Notes: generated from the sequence alone by a model not told the origin. Numbered from the stretch's first letter, positions 22,620-31,456 are shown. The stretch is 37,945 bases of DNA from Oscillospiraceae bacterium (GCA_910575265.1 CAJTEA010000021.1:1-37945), one strand, 5' to 3'. Program-made: numbers and translations.

Positions 22620-23822
22620 TTATTTCGGCTCCTCGCACAGCAAAACGTCGTGATAGAATTGGTCCAGCTTCTTCCGGGTGGGGAAGGTGGCCATATACAT
22701 CTGGTTGCCCATGGCGTCGGCCAGGACATCGGGGATGCGTTCCACCATTTTCATCTGCTCGCCGTACTTCTCCATGATGGTCTTGTGGTCATAGACAAAG
22801 GGCTTTCCGTCCCGCCGTCCGGCGAAGGCGCAGAAGGAGTGGCTGCCGGTCTCCAGGGTGGAGTGGTCAAAGGCGATCATGTCCGCCCAGATCTTATACA
22901 CATTGGTGGAGTTGGCGAAGTTCATCATGTCCGGGCTGAATCCGCCGCAGGGGCGCATGTTCACCTCCAGCGCCACCACGTCGCCCTTTTTGCCCATGCC
23001 CTCCTGGTCCTGGGTCAGGCGGAAGAACTCGAAGTGAACAAACCGGCTCTTCACACCAAAGCTCTTTACCGTGGCCCGTCCGGCCTTCCGGGTGTCGGCG
23101 GGCAGGTCCTTGACGATGTAGTAGATAGAGTTGTCCTCTTCATTGACAATATCCATGATGGATACAGGGGTGACATTGCCCGTCTCAAAGATGGGGTCGC
23201 CCTTGGAGTCGATAATAGCGTCGTAGGAGTTGACCTCGGCGTGGATAAACTCCTCCATGATATAGGTGACGTCAGGATTTTTGGCGCTCAGGAACTGATC
23301 CAGCTCCTGGGCGCTGGACAGCTTGTGGGTGTCCGACGCCCCCACGCCGTTGTCAGGCTTGACCACCACGGGCCAGCCCACTTCCCTGATAAAGGCCAGA
23401 CAGTTCTTTTTGTTGTCCACCATGTGGTAGCGGGCGGTGGGGATGCCCACAGCCTGGTAATACTCCTTCATGTTGGACTTGTACTTGATCCGGGGGATGT
23501 CGCTGATCTGGAAGCCGCTGGTAATGTGGAAGTCGGTACGCAGGGCGGCGTCCCGCTCCAGCCAGTACTCGTTGTTGCTCTCCAGCCAGTCGACGCGCCC
23601 GTACTTGTGGATGAAGAAGGCCACCGCCCGGTACACCGCGTCGTAGTCCTCCAGGGAGCCAACCTTGTAATACTCGTTCAGGCTGTCCTTCAGCTCGCCT
23701 GACAGCTCGTCATAAGGCTGGTCGCCGATGCCCAGCACGTTCATCCCGTTGTTTTTCAGCTCCCGGCAGAACTGCCAGTAGTTGGTGGGGAAGTTGGGGG
23801 AAAGAAAAATCACATTTTTCAT
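22620..23822 (-). CDS. ATP-grasp domain protein (carboxylate-amine/thiol ligase-like)
   Basis: 400 aa. A pre-ATP-grasp N-terminal region (MKNVIFLSPNFP) is followed by the ATP-grasp core: WPVVVKPDNGVGAS (nucleotide lysine and glycine-rich loop, about 150-163), YIMEEFIHAEVNSYD (adenine-binding hinge), and LEVNMRPCGGFSPDMMNFA, where Glu and Asn bind Mg. Such enzymes activate a carboxylate as acylphosphate and join it to an amine, hydroxyl or thiol. It is the last gene of an operon behind two alpha/beta-hydrolases. Substrates unknown; biotin carboxylase or carbamoyl-phosphate synthase proper are excluded by size and missing domains. Confidence 0.88.
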   Translation of the reverse strand: MKNVIFLSPNFPTNYWQFCRELKNNGMNVLGIGDQPYDELSGELKDSLNEYYKVGSLEDYDAVYRAVAFFIHKYGRVDWLESNNEYWLERDAALRTDFHITSGFQISDIPRIKYKSNMKEYYQAVGIPTARYHMVDNKKNCLAFIREVGWPVVVKPDNGVGASDTHKLSSAQELDQFLSAKNPDVTYIMEEFIHAEVNSYDAIIDSKGDPIFETGNVTPVSIMDIVNEEDNSIYYIVKDLPADTRKAGRATVKSFGVKSRFVHFEFFRLTQDQEGMGKKGDVVALEVNMRPCGGFSPDMMNFANSTNVYKIWADMIAFDHSTLETGSHSFCAFAGRRDGKPFVYDHKTIMEKYGEQMKMVERIPDVLADAMGNQMYMATFPTRKKLDQFYHDVLLCEEPK

Positions 23823-23862
23823 GGTATCTCACACTCTCTCTTTTGAATCGTATGGGCCGGTT

Positions 23863-24609
23863 TTACTGTCCCGGCTCCCCGCCCAGCAGCCAGGGGAAGA
23901 AATAGACCGCCTGCTTGTACCACCAGGGCCAGTCGTGGGCGCAGTCGTGGCCCCAGAAGTCCACCCAAGTGCGGATGCCCTTGCGGTAGAAGATATCCGC
24001 CATCTGACGGGTGGTGTCGGGCAGCTCCCAGTCGCCCAGACCCACGCAGATCGCCGCCCGCTGGCGGTTGTACAGGTCGATATAGGGGTGGTCCTCCGGC
24101 AGGTTGGCCATATAGTGGACAGGGGAATTCTGATAGACCACCTCGTCCATATATCCATCAAAGCCGTAATCAGCGGTGTAGATGCCGCTGAGGGCCAGCA
24201 TGCCGTTGAACAGGTCGGGCCGGCGCAGATAGAGGTTGGCGGCGTGGGTAGCCCCCAGACTGCACCCGAAGGCGATGATGCCCTCCCGCTTGGTCCAGTT
24301 CAGGATAAAGGGAGCCATCTCCCGGGTGAGGTAGTTCATCCACTCCTCATGGCGGCGGGCCCGCCAGTAGGGGTCGCCGCCCTTGTTGGACCAGGTTTCC
24401 TTGTCCAGGGTGTCCACAGAGAAGACGATGATCTGTCCGGACTCGATCCAGGGGGCCAGAGTCTCGGCCATGTGGAAGTCGCCGAAGTCGAAGAAGCGGC
24501 CGTCCTGACAGGGGATATACAGCACCGGCCGGCCGGCGTGGCCGTAGACCTGACACTCCATGTCCCGCCCCAGGACGGGGCTGTAGCTCTTGAGATACTG
24601 AGTTTCCAT
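23863..24609 (-). CDS. Alpha/beta-hydrolase fold esterase
   Basis: 248 aa. The nucleophile elbow is FGCSLGA (GxSxG, Ser at about residue 117), and the catalytic His is likely in WGHDCAHDWPWW near the C-terminus. The N-terminus lacks a signal peptide, so it is cytoplasmic. The family resemblance is to esterase D/feruloyl-esterase-like proteins. It lies 17 nt after the other esterase and 40 nt before the ATP-grasp gene. An ester, thioester or amide made or used by the ATP-grasp enzyme is a reasonable guess for its substrate. Confidence 0.82.
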   Translation of the reverse strand: METQYLKSYSPVLGRDMECQVYGHAGRPVLYIPCQDGRFFDFGDFHMAETLAPWIESGQIIVFSVDTLDKETWSNKGGDPYWRARRHEEWMNYLTREMAPFILNWTKREGIIAFGCSLGATHAANLYLRRPDLFNGMLALSGIYTADYGFDGYMDEVVYQNSPVHYMANLPEDHPYIDLYNRQRAAICVGLGDWELPDTTRQMADIFYRKGIRTWVDFWGHDCAHDWPWWYKQAVYFFPWLLGGEPGQ

Positions 24610-24626
24610 GCGGAACGCCTCCTAAC

Positions 24627-25397
24627 CTAACCGTCCAGCTCATACATGAGCGTCTCAATAAAGAAGGGAATCTGCTTCTCCCAGCTGGCCTCGCAGTGGT
24701 CGCCGCCGGGTACGATGCGGCAGGTGAGCTTTATGCCCCGGTTGAGCAGCTGGCCGGTTACCCGGGCGAACTGCCCCTGCATCAGCTCATGGTTGCCCAG
24801 CTCCCGGGAGCCGTAGTCCATATACAGCACCGTGTCGGAGCGAACCTCCGCCCCCCGCACCAGCCGGGCCAGCCGCTCGGGGGTCACCCACAGGGAGGGG
24901 GACAGGGCCGCCGCCCGGGAAAAGACGTGGTTGTACTCCAGCAGGGCGTACAGGCTCATCAGTCCGCCCATGGAGCTGCCGGCGATAAAGGTGTGCTGCC
25001 GGTCGGGCAGGGTGCGGAACCGCCGGTCGATGGAGGGCTTAAAGGTGTTGACAAACCAGTCCATGGTAATTTTTCCCCGGCCGGTCACATGGCCCAGATC
25101 CGGCTCGTAGAAGGTGTAGGGGGAATACTCCGACAGCCGCCCGTTATCCGGGTGGTGGTTGCACTCCACCGCCGCCACAATCAGCGGCACCTCAAAGGCG
25201 TCCAGAAACTCTCCCAGCCCCCAGCTCTTGCCATAGGTGGCGTCGGAGTCGAAAAAGACGTTGTGCCCGTCGAACATGTACAGCACCGGGTAGTGCCGGT
25301 CCGGCTCCCAGTCGTAGGATTTGGGCAGATAGAGATAGACGCCCCGGGCCTCGTCCTCAGTCAGCTCCGGGATGGTTACGCTCCATTTTTGAACCAT
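24627..25397 (-). CDS. Alpha/beta-hydrolase fold esterase (IroE/Fes-like)
   Basis: 256 aa from ATG 25397 (GGGGAG 7 nt upstream); an earlier ATG has no ribosome site. Motifs: YPVLYMFDGHNVFFD (strand and oxyanion region typical of enterochelin-esterase-like proteins), IAGSSMGGLMSLY (GxSxG nucleophile, Ser at about 144), and GGDHCEASWEKQIPFF (catalytic His). No signal peptide. First gene of the three-gene operon. No siderophore genes are nearby, so the iron-release role of Fes proteins should not be assumed. Confidence 0.85.
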   Translation of the reverse strand: MVQKWSVTIPELTEDEARGVYLYLPKSYDWEPDRHYPVLYMFDGHNVFFDSDATYGKSWGLGEFLDAFEVPLIVAAVECNHHPDNGRLSEYSPYTFYEPDLGHVTGRGKITMDWFVNTFKPSIDRRFRTLPDRQHTFIAGSSMGGLMSLYALLEYNHVFSRAAALSPSLWVTPERLARLVRGAEVRSDTVLYMDYGSRELGNHELMQGQFARVTGQLLNRGIKLTCRIVPGGDHCEASWEKQIPFFIETLMYELDG

Positions 25398-25543
25398 TGA
25401 GATGCTCCCCTCTCCATTTGTTCTTTGACAGTTTATCACAGTAAAGCCGCGAATTCAATTCCTCTTCGCCCATTTTGGCCTATTTCCAGATGGGATCAAA
25501 AAGTAAGGCTGAAATTTGTCCAATATCACAAGAGTTCCAACGG

Positions 25544-25568
25544 AAAAACGCCGCATAACCATGCGGCG
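25544..25568 (-). terminator. Rho-independent terminator after the CoA-dehydratase activase gene
   Basis: CGCCGCAT / ATGCGGCG (25549-25556 with 25561-25568), 4-nt loop, followed on the minus strand by TTTTTCC; 16 nt after the stop. Confidence 0.88.
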
Positions 25569-25583
25569 CTTCCTGGTTTTGGC

Positions 25584-26540
25584 CTAATGTACCCTGGCTC
25601 CCCGCTCACAGCGGTTGCCCCAGGCGTCGATCAGCTCCTCGCCCCGGTAGACGCAGATAATCTCACACTGGTTGGAGCAGCCGCCGCAGCCGGCCTCCCG
25701 GGTGTGGAACTCCATGTTCTCGATGGCGAAGTCAAACTCCTGCCGGGCATGGCCTTTTTTGGCCAGAATGGCCACGCCCAGCGCCCCCATCAGGTGGCCG
25801 TTGGGGTCCACGATGACCTTGCGGCCCAGGGTCCGCTCGAAGGCGGCCACCACCCCCTGGTTTTTGCTCACGCCCCCCTGGAACACCACTGGGGAGAGAA
25901 TCTTTTTTCCCTTGCCCACGTTGTTCAGGTAATTGGACGCCACCGCGTTGCACACCCCGGCGATGATGTCCTCCCGGGGGTGGCCCATCTGGATTTTATG
26001 GACCAGGTCGGACTCGGCGAATACGGTACACCGGGCGGCGATCTGGGTGGGGTGGGTGGAGCGCAGGGCGTAGTCGCCGATCTCCTCCACCTCGATGCCC
26101 AGCCGCTTGGCCTGACTGGACAGGAAGGCCCCGGTGCCCGCCGCGCACAGGGTATTCATAGCGTAGTCCACCGCCACACCGTTTTCCACCAGGATAATCT
26201 TGGAGTCCTGGCCCCCGATTTCCAGAATGGTGCGCACGTCGGGGTAAAAGGTGGTGGTGCCCACCGCGTGGGCGGTGATTTCGTTTTTCACCATGGTGGC
26301 TCCCAGGATGGTGCCCACCAGCTTCCGGGCGCTGCCGGTGGCCCCGGTGGCTACGATTTTGTAGTTTTCCTTATCAAACCGCTCCTCCAGCAGGCGGACC
26401 AGCTCCTTCACCGCGTGGATGGGGTCGCCCTGGGTCCAGATATACTGGCTGGAGAGGATGTTGTTGTCCTTGTCGATGATAACGCCCTTGGTGGAGATGG
26501 AGCCCACATCGATGCCGAGATACGCGTGTTCCAACTTCAA
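25584..26540 (-). CDS. Acyl-CoA dehydratase activase (BadF/HgdC family)
   Basis: 318 aa. ASKHA ATPase motifs: GIDVGSISTKG (9-19), IGGQDSK (108-114), AAGTGAF and QGGVSKNQGVV. The two cysteines that hold the bridging [4Fe-4S] cluster of the HgdC dimer are present: C132 (NTLCAAGTGAF) and C171 (ARCTVFAES). A C-terminal extension adds C285, C288, C292 and C296, perhaps a further cluster. Family role: ATP-driven one-electron transfer to a 2-hydroxyacyl-CoA dehydratase or benzoyl-CoA reductase. Likely partners are the two proteins at 27687-29692, although an XRE gene lies between. Confidence 0.9.
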   Translation of the reverse strand: MKLEHAYLGIDVGSISTKGVIIDKDNNILSSQYIWTQGDPIHAVKELVRLLEERFDKENYKIVATGATGSARKLVGTILGATMVKNEITAHAVGTTTFYPDVRTILEIGGQDSKIILVENGVAVDYAMNTLCAAGTGAFLSSQAKRLGIEVEEIGDYALRSTHPTQIAARCTVFAESDLVHKIQMGHPREDIIAGVCNAVASNYLNNVGKGKKILSPVVFQGGVSKNQGVVAAFERTLGRKVIVDPNGHLMGALGVAILAKKGHARQEFDFAIENMEFHTREAGCGGCSNQCEIICVYRGEELIDAWGNRCERGARVH

Positions 26541-26600
26541 GTACCTTCTTTCTCATGGATTGCCCCCATATTGTACTCCACCCCGGGAGATTATGCAAGA

Positions 26601-26639
26601 GCGATTCCCCGGTCAAGGCCGGAGAATCGCCCTCTTTTT
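26601..26639. terminator. Hairpin after the XRE gene
   Basis: GCGATTC and GAATCGC ends pair around a CCGG/CCGG inner stem (26601-26630). It lies 7 nt after the XRE gene's stop, but the T-run (TCTTTTTA) is on the plus strand, so its strength for the minus-strand gene is uncertain. Confidence 0.5.
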
Positions 26640-27546
26640 ATTCGCAGTACATCCGGAATACCAGAAAAGCCGTGCCCTCGACCAGGGAGGTGCCCCATGG
26701 ATGCCAATAGTTGTCCAGCCCCTGCACGCTCCAGACCAGCAAAATCGCACCCTCCTCCGGGTCTACAACCGCTTTTTCCCTCATCTCATGGTTGAGCACC
26801 GCCCCGCCGGTCAAGTGGGGGATGTCCTCAACCGTGCTTGAGGTGGTGCAGGAATCAAAACATAGCGTATATTCCAGACTGCCGTTTGAATCGTCCAAGT
26901 TGTAATCCTTTGGCTTGACCCCAAGGGCCAGCAGCTGGCGGCGGGGATAGGTCCAGTCCGAATCCTCCAGGCCCTCCCCACCCAGCACCCAGCTCTGCTC
27001 CACCTCGCCGCTGACCACCAGCTCCATCTGCACATACCACCTGGACAGGCCGTCCTGTACCACAACGTCGTACAAATATAAACTGCTGTTTCCGCCGGAC
27101 AGCACTTTTACCATGATCTGCTCCCGGTCTGTGATGTCCACAGGGGTAATCACTGTTTCCCGCTGGGGCAGCAGCCTGGTGTTGTCCTGGAGCCACCCGC
27201 AGCCCAGCCACAGGACCAGCATCAGCAGGAGGGCGGCGGTCAAAAGAAACAGTCCCCGCCACCACTTGATTTTGGGCCGCAGCTGGTTCTCCCCAACTCG
27301 CAGGGAATCCCGCACCAGTTCCTCGTGGGGCTCCTCCCCCCGCTGGCCGGACAGCAGCTCGGTAACGGTAAGCTCCAGCACCTCCGCCAGCGGCTCCAGC
27401 AGGGCGATGTCGGGGCAGTTCAAGCCCCGCTCCCATTTACTGACCGCTTGCGCGGACACATGCAGCCGCTCCGCCAGGTCCTTCTGGGTCAGCTCCTTCT
27501 CCTTCCGGGCCTGAACAATCAGCCCGCCTGTTTTCAACGCGTCCAT
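26638..27546 (-). CDS. XRE-family HTH protein with a membrane segment and extracytoplasmic domain
   Basis: 302 aa from ATG 27546 (GAGGAG 8 nt upstream). HTH_3 domain at about 8-62: ARKEKELTQKDLAERLHVSA, QAVSKWERGLNCPD. One membrane segment follows (about 97-117, LFLLTAALLLMLVLWLGCGW), then a C-terminal domain of about 180 residues outside the membrane with no recognised motif. This resembles one-component membrane-bound XRE regulators of Clostridia. It separates the dehydratase-like genes from their activase, so it may regulate them. Confidence 0.85.
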   Translation of the reverse strand: MDALKTGGLIVQARKEKELTQKDLAERLHVSAQAVSKWERGLNCPDIALLEPLAEVLELTVTELLSGQRGEEPHEELVRDSLRVGENQLRPKIKWWRGLFLLTAALLLMLVLWLGCGWLQDNTRLLPQRETVITPVDITDREQIMVKVLSGGNSSLYLYDVVVQDGLSRWYVQMELVVSGEVEQSWVLGGEGLEDSDWTYPRRQLLALGVKPKDYNLDDSNGSLEYTLCFDSCTTSSTVEDIPHLTGGAVLNHEMREKAVVDPEEGAILLVWSVQGLDNYWHPWGTSLVEGTAFLVFRMYCE

Positions 27547-27686
27547 ATCCCCATCTCCTCTCCCTCTCAGGATACCCCAAAGCTCCGGTTTTTGCAATCA
27601 ACCGCTGGTTTACCCCTCCGAAAATGTGGACAAAAACGCCCGGAACGGAAAAAATCGAACCGTTCCAGGCGAATATACTTTCATGC

Positions 27687-28763
27687 TCAGAGGACCTTCT
27701 TCCGCATGTCAATCATGTCGTAAAAGGCCTCCAGCCGGGTTTGCAGGCCCACGTCGCTGGTCTGGGCGTCGTAGGTCAGATAGAGTACTGGAATCTTATA
27801 GTCGGCGCTGATGGTTTGCAGCACCGGCATCACGTCAATCTCCGGCGTGCAGCTGGCCGACTTGATGTGAACCAGTCCGTCAAACCTTCGCTCGGCGCAC
27901 TCCCGGGCGAACCAGATGTTGGCGGTGGCGGTGGGGCCCATCTCATAGGCGCACAGGTCCTGGATTTTTACGTGCATGTTCTTCTGTCCGCCGTGGTGGA
28001 TAAACTGGTGGGTTACATTCATCCAGCGGTGAATTTCCACCCGCATGTCCGCCAGCTTCCGCTCCAGCTCCAGGTTGGAGAAGGGGTCCATCACGGTGTA
28101 GAACTCTCCCACAATGCCCACCCGGAGGGGGCGTCCAGGCTTGTTCAGCGGGACCGCCCGGAGGGCCCGCCTGGCGGCCCGGTAGCCCTTCTCCACATCG
28201 CTCCGGCCCCGAGCGGTGTACATGGCGGTGAGGAAGTCCTGATAGGCCCGCTTATACTCCCCGCCGGTGGCGTCAAAGCCACAGTTTTGGTAGTACTCGG
28301 CGGTGATTTCATCCAGATACTCCACCATCCGCACCCCCTCCATAAACTGAGCCAGGAAGCGGGCGGGGTTTACCTTGGGGTTGATGCGCCGGACCAACTT
28401 GATGTACTCCTTTTTCTTGCTCATGTCGTAGTCAGACAGGTTAATGAAGTCAAACTCATAGCCCAAATCCCGCAGAATCTGCTCCAGCAGCTCCCCATAG
28501 TACCCCAGCCGGCACAGGCCGTGGGTCATGAGCAGGGTGTCCGCCCCGGCTTCCAGAGACTCTATCATGCTGCCCAGCAGGGTTTTAAAGGGAGTACATA
28601 CAAAATCCGGGCTGTACTTGGTGCCCAGCGCCATGGTCCGCTTGGTGAGGGCGGGGGGCATGATGTATTTGGCCCCCAGGGCTTGCTCCACAATGTATCG
28701 AAAGGCGCAGTTATACTCCGCGTAGCGGGGAAAGGATATCTTTCTTCTCGGCGTATCGGCCAT
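27687..28763 (-). CDS. 2-hydroxyacyl-CoA dehydratase-like protein (COG3581 type)
   Basis: 358 aa. Conserved cysteine blocks of this family are present: FVCTPFKTLLGSMIESLEAGAD split around C56 (VCTPFK), THGLCRLGYYGELLEQI, and ASCTPEIDVMPVLQ. These probably hold an Fe-S cluster as in HgdB/BcrBC relatives. It starts 1 nt into the stop of the previous gene (TAATG), so it is translationally coupled. The family accompanies BadF-type activases in many Clostridia, often as one long fusion. Substrate unknown. Confidence 0.85.
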   Translation of the reverse strand: MADTPRRKISFPRYAEYNCAFRYIVEQALGAKYIMPPALTKRTMALGTKYSPDFVCTPFKTLLGSMIESLEAGADTLLMTHGLCRLGYYGELLEQILRDLGYEFDFINLSDYDMSKKKEYIKLVRRINPKVNPARFLAQFMEGVRMVEYLDEITAEYYQNCGFDATGGEYKRAYQDFLTAMYTARGRSDVEKGYRAARRALRAVPLNKPGRPLRVGIVGEFYTVMDPFSNLELERKLADMRVEIHRWMNVTHQFIHHGGQKNMHVKIQDLCAYEMGPTATANIWFARECAERRFDGLVHIKSASCTPEIDVMPVLQTISADYKIPVLYLTYDAQTSDVGLQTRLEAFYDMIDMRKKVL

Positions 28764-29692
28764 TACAGCTTTCCCTCCTTCAGCCGGATGATGTCAATAA
28801 AGCTCTCCAGCCGGGTCTCCACCCCCGCTGTACCGGTCTGGCTGTCCAGCACAAGGTTCAGCATGGGGATGCCCTTCACCCGGCGGGTGATCAGCTCGTT
28901 GACCATGGCGTCCGGGCCGCAGGGGAAGGCGCTGAGGAGGATGATGCCGTCCACATCGCCGCGGTGCTGGACGATGCCCCCCAGAATCTCCCGGCTGATT
29001 TCCCACTTGCAGGTGGGGGACAGCTCCCGGCTGCGCTTGATCGCCCCGTCCCGGTCCACCAGGTCCGCCCGGAGGGGGACCACCCCCGCCTCCTTCAGGT
29101 AATCAGTAACGGCGCGGCCGATGTACTGGTCCTCAATCACATAGCTGTGGGCGGCGATCAGGATCTTGAGCCCCTCCTTTTTATAGAGCTGCTCCTGCTT
29201 CTGCACCCGGGCCTTATACTGGAGGGCCTCCGCCTTCCGGGCCGCTTTATAGGCCCGTCTGACCTCCTTCGCCGGACAGCCCAGTGTCTGCCCCAGATCC
29301 AGAAAGGCGGTCTTTTCCTTCCGCTTCATCAGCTCGTCCACATCGTAGGACAGAAACTTCTGCCCCGACTCCCGGAACACGTTCCACGTCAGGTCGGGCA
29401 TAGCCTCAAACCGGGTGCACATGCTCCGGTGCCAGCCGAAGTTGCTTACCCGGGGGACCAGAATGTAGTCGCACTTGCCCACCAGCGCGGCCACATGGCC
29501 CAGGTAGATTTTCAGGGACAGGCAGGCCTCGTCGATGGCCAGGGCGGTCCCCCGCTCCAGAATTTCCCGGTCGGTGGGGGCGCTGGTCACCGTATCCATC
29601 CCCAGCTCCTGAAAAAAGGCGCGCCAGAGGGTGCGGTAACGGAAGTACAGCATAGCCCTGGGCAGACCGACTGTTATGGGTTGTTTTTCCAT
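28763..29692 (-). CDS. Acyl-CoA dehydratase activase-related protein (COG3580/DUF2229 type)
   Basis: 309 aa from ATG 29692, preferred over 29698 because GGTGAT is 6 nt upstream of it. Family motifs: VGLPRAMLYFRYRTLWRAFF at the start, DEACLSLKIYLGHV with its cysteine, and LSAFPCGPDAMVNEL; LVLDSQTGTAGVETRLESF near the end resembles the matching segment in the COG3581 partner. Together they look like the two dehydratase-like subunits. Coupled to the next gene through TAATG. Confidence 0.85.
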   Translation of the reverse strand: MEKQPITVGLPRAMLYFRYRTLWRAFFQELGMDTVTSAPTDREILERGTALAIDEACLSLKIYLGHVAALVGKCDYILVPRVSNFGWHRSMCTRFEAMPDLTWNVFRESGQKFLSYDVDELMKRKEKTAFLDLGQTLGCPAKEVRRAYKAARKAEALQYKARVQKQEQLYKKEGLKILIAAHSYVIEDQYIGRAVTDYLKEAGVVPLRADLVDRDGAIKRSRELSPTCKWEISREILGGIVQHRGDVDGIILLSAFPCGPDAMVNELITRRVKGIPMLNLVLDSQTGTAGVETRLESFIDIIRLKEGKL

Positions 29693-29719
29693 GATCATAT
29701 CACCAGTATCATTTAAAAT

Positions 29720-29744
29720 AGGCGGCCGGAATACCGGACCGCCT
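29720..29744 (-). terminator. Terminator after the ferredoxin gene
   Basis: AGGCGGCCGG (29720-29729) pairs with CCGGACCGCCT (29734-29744) with one bulge; on the minus strand it is followed by ATTTTAAATG. It lies 88 nt beyond the ferredoxin stop and 28 nt upstream of the next gene's start. Confidence 0.6.
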
Positions 29745-29832
29745 GAGAATTATAGCACAGTGTGGGGAGAAAAGCTATCTCCATTTTGACAAAACCTGGC
29801 GGTTCACGCGGCCGCGCGCCGTCCAAAGGGCG

Positions 29833-30018
29833 TTATCCCACCTCAATGGCGCTCACCGGGCAGGCGTCGGCGGCGGCCTGGACCTGTTCCTCCAGCTCCG
29901 GGGCCACCTCCCGGCTGTAGACCCCGGCGGCGCCGCCGTCGGTGATCAGAAAGACGTTGGGGCAGGTGCTGACACACAGTCCGCAGCTGATGCAGTCGGA
30001 ATTGACATGGACATTCAT
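29833..30018 (-). CDS. Ferredoxin, single [4Fe-4S] cluster
   Basis: 61 aa. Cysteines C9, C12, C15 (CISCGLC) and the C-terminal Cys in ACPVSAIEV are the expected cluster ligands; C19 of STCP is extra, as in many monocluster ferredoxins. Length and the acidic middle part fit low-potential ferredoxins. ATG at 30018 has GGAGG 7 nt upstream; the longer open frame runs antisense-free into the serpin gene and has no ribosome site. It may share a transcript with the serpin 52 nt upstream, and could feed electrons to the activase downstream (inference). Confidence 0.88.
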   Translation of the reverse strand: MNVHVNSDCISCGLCVSTCPNVFLITDGGAAGVYSREVAPELEEQVQAAADACPVSAIEVG

Positions 30019-30070
30019 GGGAATACCTCCTTTGATACTGGTCCCCACAGTATGCCCGGATTGGCGCGGT

Positions 30071-31354
30071 TTATTCGTAGGTTCCCAAAAACAGGGGCAC
30101 GCCGGTGTCCAGGTCCACGATGCCGTAGAGGAAGGGCCGGTCCAGGATAAGGGTGATCCCCTCCTGAGGCGGCATGCCGCCGCTGTTGGCGGCCACCACC
30201 GTGGCGGCCGCCGCCTCGGTGCCCTTCTCGTTGACCTCAAGCCTGGCGGCGTGAATCACCTGGGCGATGTAGTAGCCCTCCGGGCTGTCCCCCAGGCTGG
30301 AGAAATCAGCCCTCGCCGCATCAAAGGCGTCCTCCAGGCCCAGTTCCGGCAGAATATCGGTCAGGTCGCCATTCCACTCTGCCTGGAATTTCGGCATGGC
30401 GAAACTCAAAAACAGGGCGTCCTCCCGGCTGTTAATGAGTTCCGCCAGGTCATTTCCCTCCAAATTATTCAGCCATTCCCCTAAATACGGGGAATCCGGA
30501 TACAAATCCGGCAGAAGAGCGAAGAAGGCCAGCCGCCCGTCGTCGTAGGGCAGGACCACCCCCTGGGCCCCCTCGCCCTGGAGGTAGGACAGGGTAGCGT
30601 CGTGCTTGGACAGGAAGTCCGTCCGGCTGTCAGAGCCGCCGGCGTGGTGGAAGTCCCGGCTGTGGGTGGCGTTGGGGCTGAACTCGCTGAGCCAGCTGTT
30701 TTTCAGATAGAGGGCGTTCACCAGCAGGCAGGCGGTTTCCTCTGGGAAGGGCTGGTCGATCATCTTGGGAATCAGCTTGTTGGTTTTGTCCGACACCCAG
30801 CCGTTCAGGTCCTTAACGATCTGGGGCGCGGACAGATCCGCCTCGTACACCTGGGCGTCGTAGATGCCCCGGCACTTGCCGGTAAATTCGTCCTTGATCT
30901 GGCCGTCCGGGTCCACCCACAGGCTGTTGGCGATGGCGCATTTGGTGGAGCCGCCCAGTCCCTGATAGTCCGCCATCAGCTGGGCGCAGGCGGTGTTCAG
31001 CTCCACCAGGTCCACGCCTCCCCCCAGCACGTCCTGGAATTGGGCCAGGGTATTGCCAGCTGCCCCGTTGGCGGTCATGGACAGGGCCAGGGCCACGGAG
31101 AGTGGGGAGACCAGGGTGGAGAAGGACACGTGGTCCATGTCGCTGTTCATGGCAGTTTCGGCGTTGGCGTCCCGGGTCTTTTGCAGCAGCTCCAAACCGA
31201 AGGCGGCCAGAGCCTCGTTGACCTCCTCGCTGTTGGAGGGGGTTACGGACAGTTTGGGGGCGGTGAGCTCCTTGGCGGCGGAGACCGGGGCGCAGCCGGA
31301 CAGCAGGCTCAGCCCCAGGGCGGCGGCCAGGAGAAAGGATAGGGTTCGTTTCAT
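30071..31354 (-). CDS. Serpin (lipoprotein serine-protease inhibitor)
   Basis: 427 aa from ATG 31354 (AAGGAGG 7 nt upstream). Lipoprotein signal with lipobox LLSGC (C21). The serpin fold is clear: STLVSPLSVALALSMTANGA, ALYLKNSWLSEF, MPKFQAEW and the C-terminal DRPFLYGIVD. The hinge EVNEKGTEAAAATVV (373-387) is of the inhibitory type, with small residues at P12-P9. Counting from it, the scissile bond falls around G392-G393-M394. It would be anchored outside the cell, trapping host or bacterial proteases as described for Bifidobacterium serpin. True specificity is not readable. Confidence 0.92.
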   Translation of the reverse strand: MKRTLSFLLAAALGLSLLSGCAPVSAAKELTAPKLSVTPSNSEEVNEALAAFGLELLQKTRDANAETAMNSDMDHVSFSTLVSPLSVALALSMTANGAAGNTLAQFQDVLGGGVDLVELNTACAQLMADYQGLGGSTKCAIANSLWVDPDGQIKDEFTGKCRGIYDAQVYEADLSAPQIVKDLNGWVSDKTNKLIPKMIDQPFPEETACLLVNALYLKNSWLSEFSPNATHSRDFHHAGGSDSRTDFLSKHDATLSYLQGEGAQGVVLPYDDGRLAFFALLPDLYPDSPYLGEWLNNLEGNDLAELINSREDALFLSFAMPKFQAEWNGDLTDILPELGLEDAFDAARADFSSLGDSPEGYYIAQVIHAARLEVNEKGTEAAAATVVAANSGGMPPQEGITLILDRPFLYGIVDLDTGVPLFLGTYE

Positions 31355-31456
31355 AAAAGGTCCTCCTTTGTAGGTTGTTACCATTATAGACGAAAACAAG
31401 AGGCCCCGGTCGCGCTTTTTTGAAGATTTTTTTGGAATTTTTCAAGCGGTTTGTCC

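Noticed and set aside
24627..25397. Enterochelin esterase (fes)
   Set aside because: Only the fold matches; there are no siderophore uptake or synthesis genes nearby.
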